Of a stretch of 64,000 nt of DNA, positions 58,502 to 64,000 are shown piece after piece. How positions within the stretch are numbered: position 1 is the first letter of the stretch; each line of letters opens with the position of its first letter. The DNA comes from Niastella koreensis GR20-10 (lineage in GTDB: Bacteria > Bacteroidota > Bacteroidia > Chitinophagales > Chitinophagaceae). The notes under the pieces are model-generated. The model saw only the letters and a list, made by a program, of their open reading frames with translations. It had not been told where the DNA came from and searched no databases. The stretch lies in the NCBI RefSeq assembly GCF_000246855.1, contig NC_016609.1, positions 1,922,001 to 1,986,000 on the forward strand, given 5' to 3'. Made by a program: the position numbers and the translations under genes.

Positions 58502-59225
58502 TCATAAGACGATCCTGAACATCCTGTGTGAAGTCGAAGTATCGAAGGATCTGACTATAAAGACCGAGCGGAGTCGACGGCTCCGGTTTTATCTTCGTGC
58601 CTTGCCGGGTCGCGGCTATTTGCCGTTTGCCGTCTGCCATCTAAAGCCTCCATAAACCACTATACATTCTCCCTATACATACTGCCGGTTAAATGCCCCC
58701 AGCTCCGGGCCGGCTCCACCTAAGTCCCGTATATGACCCGTACATATCTCGTACATGTCTCGTATATGTTCCGTTCCTTTATAGGTACGAGACATCCAGG
58801 GGATACCATGGTAATATTAATGTGGTATTAAGGACACAGTGCAGGAACCAGCCCCGGGCAGACCTGGAACCGGTGGCAATTTGATGCAGATAAAACAGAA
58901 TGGGAGGTACAAACGAAAAAAGCTAATATTTTTTGCAGGCAGCCTTGATGAAGTGCTGAAGATTTTTAGCTACTGCCGGTTTTTGCATGTAGGCACTTTG
59001 AATAAAGTTAATTTATAACCCATTTATGTTATTGAATTATTCCATTATTTCTTATCCTGTCCATCTCAAAAATCCCACCAATCCCAGTTCAGATAATTTA
59101 GTAAAAAATCAGCAGGCGCCTTGCAACACTTTTTAATGACTGCCCGTCTTCGGTTTTAGTAATATTAATTTGCTAAATCGGTTTAAATCTATACATTCAG
59201 CATCTAAAATAATATGCTTATCAGT
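58502..59225. other. Intergenic region with an 11-bp repeat and no gene
   Basis: No ORF with coding character was found. It holds the words GAGCGGAGTCGACGG (about 58565) and GAAGTCGAAGTATCGAAGG (about 58531), which look like dispersed repeat fragments, and the 11-bp tandem at 58724. The rest is featureless. Confidence 0.5.
58724..58772. repeat. 11-bp tandem repeat (GTCTCGTATAT type) x4.5
   Basis: GTCCCGTATAT, GACCCGTACAT, ATCTCGTACAT and GTCTCGTATAT follow one another in exact 11-bp phase, then GTTCCG. GTACGAGACAT about 18 bp later is the reverse complement of the unit type, so an inverted element is also present. Confidence 0.8.
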
Positions 59226-60665
59226 ATGAAGAAGAACAAAAAAACTAACCAGTCATCACGGCGGGAATTCCTGAAAAACACTTCCCTGGCCGCTGCCGGA
59301 TTCTTCATTGTTCCGCGGCATGTATTGGGCAAAGGTTACATTGCGCCCAGTGATAAATTAAATATTGCCGGCATTGGTGTTGGTGGAAAAGGAACCAGCG
59401 ATCTGGCCGAATTTGCCAAAAGCCCTAAAGTAAATATTGTGGCGTTGGTTGATGTAGACGATCGCCAGGCAGTGAAATCGCGCCAGAGTTTCCCCAATGC
59501 GAAATACTACAAGGATTTTCGCGAAATGCTCGACAAAGAGAAAAATAATATCGATGCCTGTTCTGTTTCAACGCCTGATAACTGCCACGCTGTAGCGGCC
59601 CTGTCGGCTATGCAGCTGGGTAAGCATGTGTACGTTCAAAAACCATTGACCCACGATATTTATGAAGCCCGTATTCTTACCGAAGCGGCTAAACGCTACA
59701 AAGTAGTTACCCAAATGGGCAACCAGGGCGGCTCCGGCGATGGTGTTCGTAAAATGAAGGAAATGGTGGATGCCGGCATGGTTGGCGATGTGCATACAGT
59801 ACATTGCTGGACTAACCGTCCCGTTTGGCCCCAGGGTATTCCTACGCCAACCGGTAATTTTGATATTCCAAAAGAGTTGGATTGGGACCTGTGGCTGGGC
59901 CCCGCCAGGAAAATAGATTATAATCCCGCTTACCTGCCTTTTAACTGGCGTGGCTGGTGGGCTTTTGGTACCGGCGCCCTGGGCGATATGGCCTGCCATA
60001 TCATGGACCCCGTGTTCCGGATTCTGCCTATCGACTATCCTTCTTCTGTTGAGTGCAGTGTGGCTACCATTTATAAAGAAATGTGGAACGACAGCATGAA
60101 CCCCGACGGCTGTCCGCCTTCGTCGATCATGCACCTGACGTATCCTAAAAAAGATGGCAAAGGAACTATTAAAGTGAGCTGGCATGATGGTGGTTTAACT
60201 CCTGAGCGCCCCGAAGAACTGTTGCCCGAAGAACCCATGGGTAACTGGGATGGTGGTGTTATTATGGAAGGCACCAAAGGAAAGATCATGTGCGATTGTT
60301 ATGGCGCTAACCCACGTTTATTGCCTACCCATCTGAATCAGGAAAAGAAAATGCCTGCAGAAAGGATCAAACGCGTTCCTGAAGGCCACTATGTTCAGTG
60401 GGTAAATGCCTGTATCGATGGCTATGGCAAAGGCGAAACCAGTTCTCCATTTGATTATGCCGGACCGTTTACAGAAAGCATTCTGATGGGTAACCTGGCT
60501 ATCCGCAGCTTTATGATGAAAAATCCATCAGCAAAAGGCGATAACAAATATCCCGGCAGAAAACGCCTGTTATGGGATGCGAAAAATATGAAGATCACCA
60601 ACTTTGATGAAGCCAACCAGTTTGTGAAGAGAGAGTATCGGGAAGGTTGGAAGTTGGTAATGTAA
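59226..60665 (+). CDS. Exported Gfo/Idh/MocA-family oxidoreductase
   Basis: About 479 residues. A Tat-type signal (SRREFLKNTSLAAAGFFIVPR) at the N-terminus places it in the periplasm. The NAD(P)-binding fold is KLNIAGIGVGGKG, and CSVSTPDNCHAVAALSAMQLGKHVYVQKPLTHDIYEA is the Gfo/Idh/MocA motif. The following domain includes WDLWLGPARKIDYNPAYLPFNWRGWWAFGTGALGDMACH, typical of bacteroidal secreted dehydrogenases of sugars or related compounds. Start chosen at the ATG 59226 rather than 59214. It ends in a heptamer array shared with the convergent SirB1-like gene. Confidence 0.92.
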   Translation: MKKNKKTNQSSRREFLKNTSLAAAGFFIVPRHVLGKGYIAPSDKLNIAGIGVGGKGTSDLAEFAKSPKVNIVALVDVDDRQAVKSRQSFPNAKYYKDFREMLDKEKNNIDACSVSTPDNCHAVAALSAMQLGKHVYVQKPLTHDIYEARILTEAAKRYKVVTQMGNQGGSGDGVRKMKEMVDAGMVGDVHTVHCWTNRPVWPQGIPTPTGNFDIPKELDWDLWLGPARKIDYNPAYLPFNWRGWWAFGTGALGDMACHIMDPVFRILPIDYPSSVECSVATIYKEMWNDSMNPDGCPPSSIMHLTYPKKDGKGTIKVSWHDGGLTPERPEELLPEEPMGNWDGGVIMEGTKGKIMCDCYGANPRLLPTHLNQEKKMPAERIKRVPEGHYVQWVNACIDGYGKGETSSPFDYAGPFTESILMGNLAIRSFMMKNPSAKGDNKYPGRKRLLWDAKNMKITNFDEANQFVKREYREGWKLVM

Positions 60666-60666
60666 T

Positions 60667-60750
60667 ATTGAATATTGAATGTTGAATATTGAATGTCGAA
60701 GTGAAAACCACTTCATCATTCAATATTCAATATTCGACATTCGTTATTCG
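60667..60750. repeat. Heptamer array ATTGAAT / ATTCAAT, five units per arm
   Basis: ATTGAAT, ATTGAAT, GTTGAAT, ATTGAAT and GTCGAAG at 60667-60701. CTTCATC, ATTCAAT, ATTCAAT, ATTCGAC and ATTCGTT at 60711-60745. Exact 7-bp phase, arms complementary around a 9-base loop. It fills the whole gap between convergent genes, starting two bases after one stop and running through the other's stop codon. Confidence 0.92.
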
Positions 60751-61676
60751 TTTTCAGGATCAGTCGTGTCTGTAGTATCAGTATCTGTTGTATCGGGCTT
60801 CTCTTCAATCGTAATCAGTTCAGACAGCGCTAACAATTCTTTTTGCTTGTAGCTGTTCTTTTCATCAGTAAAGCATTTACTGAATTCTTCCATCAAAAAC
60901 TGGATCACCCGTTTATTGGAAAGCTGTTTGAAGTAGGAGGCAGCCGGCGCCACGTTTATGCGCTTGAAATAATTCTCTACATCTTTATGCGTGAATACCT
61001 GTCCGCTCATGGGATCGATGAAGAACTCTGTTTTGTACAGCGGGTTTTCTACGTGGCGGGTAAAGTCGTAATCTGTTTTAAAATAACCTAACACAAACTG
61101 GTGCGGTATATTGATGGCACGAACCGGTACATCGAGCAATTCGCACAAGATGAGGTACAGGATGCCATTGGCAATGGTATTGCCGCGTTTTGCTTCCAGT
61201 TGTTTATTGATCAGGAACTCCTCGGGATTCTGATAACCGATCTCTGCGCCGCGTAAATTGAAATAATTATACAAAATGCTGGTCACTACATTTACCTGCT
61301 CCAGGGGAGTGAGGTAGCTGTTGAGTTCGAGCCAGATGTTGCGGCGTAATTTTTCAACTTCCTGGTAAACCTGTGCGGTAACCAGGTCGGGGAATTGAAA
61401 GCGGGCGACAATGAGCGCCCCGGTAAGCAGATCCTGGTGAGCATTGTTATTCCACTGGGTGAGTTCTTCTGTAAGATCGCGGTAATGCAGGCGGTGTATC
61501 AACATTTCAATACGTTCCTGTACATCTTCGCTTACTGTGTTCTCCCAAAGGTTTTCGAGATTGGGGATGATCCCTTTCCCGTAATCGATTATGCGTGTTG
61601 ATACCAAATTGAAGACCTCTTCATCCGGATCATCGATCAAATGAAATAGTGCCGATATTTCTTTGTTTTCTTCCAT
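60744..61676 (-). CDS. SirB1-like transglutaminase-fold protein
   Basis: 310 residues, cytosolic. The N-terminal helical part (MEENKEISALFHLIDDPDEEVFNLVSTRIIDYGKGIIPNLENLWENT) and the core AKRGNTIANGILYLILCELLDVPVRAINIPHQFVLGYFK resemble the SirB1/transglutaminase-like and TPR family. FFIDPMSGQVFTHKDVENYFKRI follows. The catalytic Cys and His are not both evident. The acidic tail ends in a Thr/Asp repeat (DTTDTDTTDTTDPENE). Function in the family is unknown. Confidence 0.75.
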   Translation of the reverse strand: MEENKEISALFHLIDDPDEEVFNLVSTRIIDYGKGIIPNLENLWENTVSEDVQERIEMLIHRLHYRDLTEELTQWNNNAHQDLLTGALIVARFQFPDLVTAQVYQEVEKLRRNIWLELNSYLTPLEQVNVVTSILYNYFNLRGAEIGYQNPEEFLINKQLEAKRGNTIANGILYLILCELLDVPVRAINIPHQFVLGYFKTDYDFTRHVENPLYKTEFFIDPMSGQVFTHKDVENYFKRINVAPAASYFKQLSNKRVIQFLMEEFSKCFTDEKNSYKQKELLALSELITIEEKPDTTDTDTTDTTDPENE

Positions 61677-61765
61677 GTATGTAACTACTGTTCTTGCCGT
61701 TTAGCCGACGTCAATTTCGGAATCTTACAAAAGATATCAATAAAAATCTTATCCACAAAGTTTCA

Positions 61766-62314
61766 TCACTTTGTGGGGAACTCTGAACTGAGTGGTAAAT
61801 ACTGGTTAAATAACCGTTCCAGCTCCTGTTTTTCCTGGGGAGTAGCTATAACGCGACGGGGTATAACAATGGCATGATAAGAGTTTGTATACAAATAGTA
61901 ACAGGCTGGGGTTTCTGCTTTTTTAACAATCGCTTCCCAGGTATACTTGCTTTCCGAAGCATTGTCTTTGTCAATGATGCCGGTATCGGTCAACACCACT
62001 TCGGCTTCTTCCAGCACATGCTGGTTTTCTGGTTTGCTTAAAATATTTCTAACCTTGCGTAAGATGGAACGTTTGATGAGATAGGGGACCATCAGGAAAT
62101 ATACAGTGGCAATTACGCCAAAAATTATAAGATCGATGAAGATCTGTTCTGTCCGCCGGCTGAAGATGTACAGGCTGGCTACGGCGCCATACAGGATAAA
62201 AACCCGCAGATAGTACCATAGCCGATAATTCTTTTTATCGGGCGCGGCCCACGCCGTGTAATAATTATAATCGAAATATTCTTCTTCTGTAAGGTGGTAT
62301 TTCAGGTTAAGCAT
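61766..62314 (-). CDS. YcxB-like two-pass membrane protein
   Basis: About 182 residues starting MLNLKYHLTEEEYFDYNYYTAW. Two membrane segments (LRVFILYGAVASLYIFS, IFIDLIIFGVIATVYFLMVPYLI) precede a cytosolic YcxB-like domain (EEAEVVLTDTGIIDKDNASESKYTWEAIVKKAETPACYYLYTNSYHAIVIPRRVI). The frame extends to 62416, but the extra N-terminus (from MANSQTGN) is a translated repeat array. Function unknown in the family. Confidence 0.8.
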   Translation of the reverse strand: MLNLKYHLTEEEYFDYNYYTAWAAPDKKNYRLWYYLRVFILYGAVASLYIFSRRTEQIFIDLIIFGVIATVYFLMVPYLIKRSILRKVRNILSKPENQHVLEEAEVVLTDTGIIDKDNASESKYTWEAIVKKAETPACYYLYTNSYHAIVIPRRVIATPQEKQELERLFNQYLPLSSEFPTK

Positions 62315-62327
62315 GTTTAAATCAATT

Positions 62328-62438
62328 GGCAATAGACAACAGGCAACTGGCAATAGCTCCCGATTTGCGAAGTGTTCGCTTACAGGCAGGCTGTTACCGG
62401 TTTGAGAATTTGCCAATTGTCAATTGTCCATTGTTTAT
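62328..62438. repeat. Heptamer array GGCAATA / TGCCAAT, second copy
   Basis: GGCAATA, GACAACA, GGCAACT and GGCAATA at 62328-62355. TGCCAAT, TGTCAAT, TGTCCAT and TGTTTAT at 62411-62438. Exact 7-bp phase, complementary arms. The right arm runs through the topA stop codon. Unit types match the array before the SRP RNA 50 kb away. Confidence 0.9.
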
Positions 62439-64000
62439 TTCTTTTTAGGTGCTGCCTTCTTTTTTGTTGCGTCTTTTTTAGGCGCTGCTTTTTTACCAGG
62501 TGCTTTTTTTGCAGCGGCTTTCTTGCTGGCAAATGCATTGGGGACCTGCGCTTCAATCATTTTCTTTACATCGTCCAATGGCACGCTCACCAGCTCTTCT
62601 GCAGTATATTTAGTGTCGTCTGCTTTTCTGCCAACCTTCAGGATCTTCTTGCCAAATTTCAATACCGGACCCCAACGGGCATTTTCAATCGAAATCTTTT
62701 CATCGGGCCAGTTCTGGATATACCGGTTCTCTTCTTTTTTGATCTTTCCTTCAATCAGCTTATCGATGTCGTCCTGCGTAAGGTTTTCAAAATCGTACCC
62801 TTTTTTAGGTACGTTTATGTACATATTGTTCCATTTAATGAATGGACCAAAGCGGCCTGTACCTTTTGTAACCGGTTTATTATCGTAATGCGCAATGGGC
62901 GCATCGGCTTTTTGTTTGTCGGCTATAAATTCCAGGGCTTTTTCCATATTCACATCATTCGGATCGATACCACGTGGCATGGAAATATTCTGTTCACCAA
63001 ACTTTATATAGGGGCCAAAGGGGCCCATGTTCACAACGATTTCCTGGCCTTCATGTTCACCCAGGGTTTTGGGCAGTTCGAATAATTTCAGCGCCTCTTC
63101 GAGTGTAATGGTCTCAATACTTTGTCCTCTGCGTAAACCGGCAAAGCGCGGTTTTTCTTCCTCATTGGCATCACCGATCTGCACCATAGGGCCAAAGCGG
63201 CCTATACGGGCGGTGATCTTTTTACCGCTTTGCGGGTCAATGCCCAGCTCACGTTCGCCTTTTGCCCGTTCAGCCGTTTCAATGGTATTGTCAACGTCTT
63301 TTTTGAAGGGCAGGTAAAAGTCATCGATCATGTTGTTCCACTTCAGCTTGCCGGCAGCCACTTCATCGAACTCATTTTCAATACGGGCAGTGAACCCGTA
63401 ATCCATGATGTCGTCGAAATATTGTTTCAGGAAATCGGTAACCACCAAACCCAGGTCGCTGGGGAACAATTTCGATTTTTCGGCGCCGGTATTTTCCTGT
63501 TCTGTAACCTTGCTTATTTTATCCTCCTTTAAAGTGAGGATGCGGAAATTGCGTTTTACCGCTTCTTTGTCGCGCTTTTCAATGTATTTGCGCTCCTGGA
63601 TGGTATTAATAGTGGGCGCATAGGTAGAAGGGCGGCCGATGCCGAGCTCTTCGAGCTTCTTTACCAGCGAGGCCTCCGTATAACGGGGGGAGGGCCGGCT
63701 AAAGCGCTCGATGGCTTTCATTTCGTTCAACGGTAATTGCTGGTTAACGGTCAGTGGGGGCAACATGCCTTCCTGTTGTTCGTCGTCTGTAATATCTTCT
63801 TCGTCACGGTCTTCGCGGTATACTTTTAAAAACCCGTCGAATTTCAGCACTTCACCACTTGCCGTCAATTCTTCTTTATTGGTAGAAATCTCAATTTTAG
63901 CAATGGTCTTTTCCAGTTCGGCATCTGCCATCTGGCTGGCCATGGTACGTTTCCAGATCAACTCGTACAGACGTTTGCAATCGGGGTCGTCTATTGTACT
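62435..64000 (-). CDS. topA: DNA topoisomerase I, C-terminal part (cut by window edge)
   Basis: The frame is open to the right end of the window; 521 residues are visible. The N-terminal residues seen belong to the core (RFSRPSPRYTEASLVKKLEELGIGRPSTYAPTINTIQERKYIEK is the type IA region after the active Tyr). The C-terminus carries Toprim-associated repeats with GRFGPMVQIG, GPFGPYIKFG, GRFGPFIKWN and ARWGPVLKFG rather than Cys4 zinc fingers. The last 35 residues are a Lys/Ala-rich tail. It relaxes negative supercoils. The visible part is complete and undamaged. Confidence 0.95.
   Translation of the reverse strand, partial: STIDDPDCKRLYELIWKRTMASQMADAELEKTIAKIEISTNKEELTASGEVLKFDGFLKVYREDRDEEDITDDEQQEGMLPPLTVNQQLPLNEMKAIERFSRPSPRYTEASLVKKLEELGIGRPSTYAPTINTIQERKYIEKRDKEAVKRNFRILTLKEDKISKVTEQENTGAEKSKLFPSDLGLVVTDFLKQYFDDIMDYGFTARIENEFDEVAAGKLKWNNMIDDFYLPFKKDVDNTIETAERAKGERELGIDPQSGKKITARIGRFGPMVQIGDANEEEKPRFAGLRRGQSIETITLEEALKLFELPKTLGEHEGQEIVVNMGPFGPYIKFGEQNISMPRGIDPNDVNMEKALEFIADKQKADAPIAHYDNKPVTKGTGRFGPFIKWNNMYINVPKKGYDFENLTQDDIDKLIEGKIKKEENRYIQNWPDEKISIENARWGPVLKFGKKILKVGRKADDTKYTAEELVSVPLDDVKKMIEAQVPNAFASKKAAAKKAPGKKAAPKKDATKKKAAPKKK

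Noticed and set aside
3959..62438. CRISPR-like reading of the tandem arrays
   Set aside because: Units of 7-11 bp in direct contact without unique spacers and no cas genes nearby.
62372..63085. 237-residue plus-strand ORF inside topA
   Set aside because: Antisense to conserved topoisomerase repeats; its hydrophobic Phe-rich sequence reflects the Lys-rich sense strand.

Overview
The window looks like chromosomal DNA of a member of the Bacteroidota, probably Chitinophagales/Chitinophagaceae. The support is a gene for the type IX secretion plug-like family DUF5103, an outer-membrane DUF6089 protein, a very long type I signal peptidase, LytTR two-component genes, S10 and YCF48-like exported proteins, and many start regions preceded by the Bacteroidota -7 promoter element TAnnTTTG rather than a Shine-Dalgarno site. 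The genus is inference. No tRNA, rRNA, IS element, prophage or CRISPR array was seen; the DNA reads as core plus moderately accessory genome.

Layout. 1-7.8 kb: a cut-off coiled-coil protein, a degenerate ImmA/IrrE-like protein, a CCG-domain Fe-S protein, an S10 peptidase, an HxlR regulator divergent from fabF, a CBM9-like protein and DUF6089. 8-15 kb: a UbiD-type decarboxylase, an FtsX/LolE-type permease, the DUF5103 plug protein, the SRP 4.5S RNA and a transaldolase. 15-24 kb: smc, a DUF486 membrane protein, a YCF48-like protein, a transglutaminase-like membrane protein and a long gene-poor stretch. 24-34 kb: a repair island with a HAD phosphatase fused to a P-loop ATPase, Ku, a ferritin-like protein, LigD (phosphoesterase-ligase-polymerase), two alpha/beta hydrolases and DUF3175. 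34-42 kb: thiolase, GNAT, an SSB paralogue, an acyltransferase/LytS/LytTR operon and pdhB. 42-48 kb: a TetR-controlled TolC/EmrA/EmrB/UspA efflux operon. 48-57 kb: DUF4846, an NtrC-like regulator without a DNA-binding domain, a MerR-B12 regulator, lepB, cdd, a SUFU-like protein and a redox pair. 57-64 kb: macrodomain, ogt, csaA, osmC, a Gfo/Idh oxidoreductase, SirB1-like, YcxB-like and the 3' part of topA.

The most unusual signal is not a gene. About 25 intergenic stretches consist of degenerate tandem repeats with a strict period, usually 7 bp and in some families 8, 9 or 11 bp. They are very often arranged as two arms whose units are reverse complements. The unit sequence differs between loci but a few vocabularies recur (GGCAATA, CCTGAAA, ATTGAAT, CCTAAAG, GTCAACnn). 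They fill gaps between convergent genes, run through stop codons into the 3' ends of genes, and in two places (SRP RNA and ubiD) carry the -33 region of a promoter. Other points of interest are the HAD-ATPase fusion beside Ku/LigD, two matching palindromes around tetR, a bipartite 31-bp inverted repeat near ssb, and several probable leaderless mRNAs.
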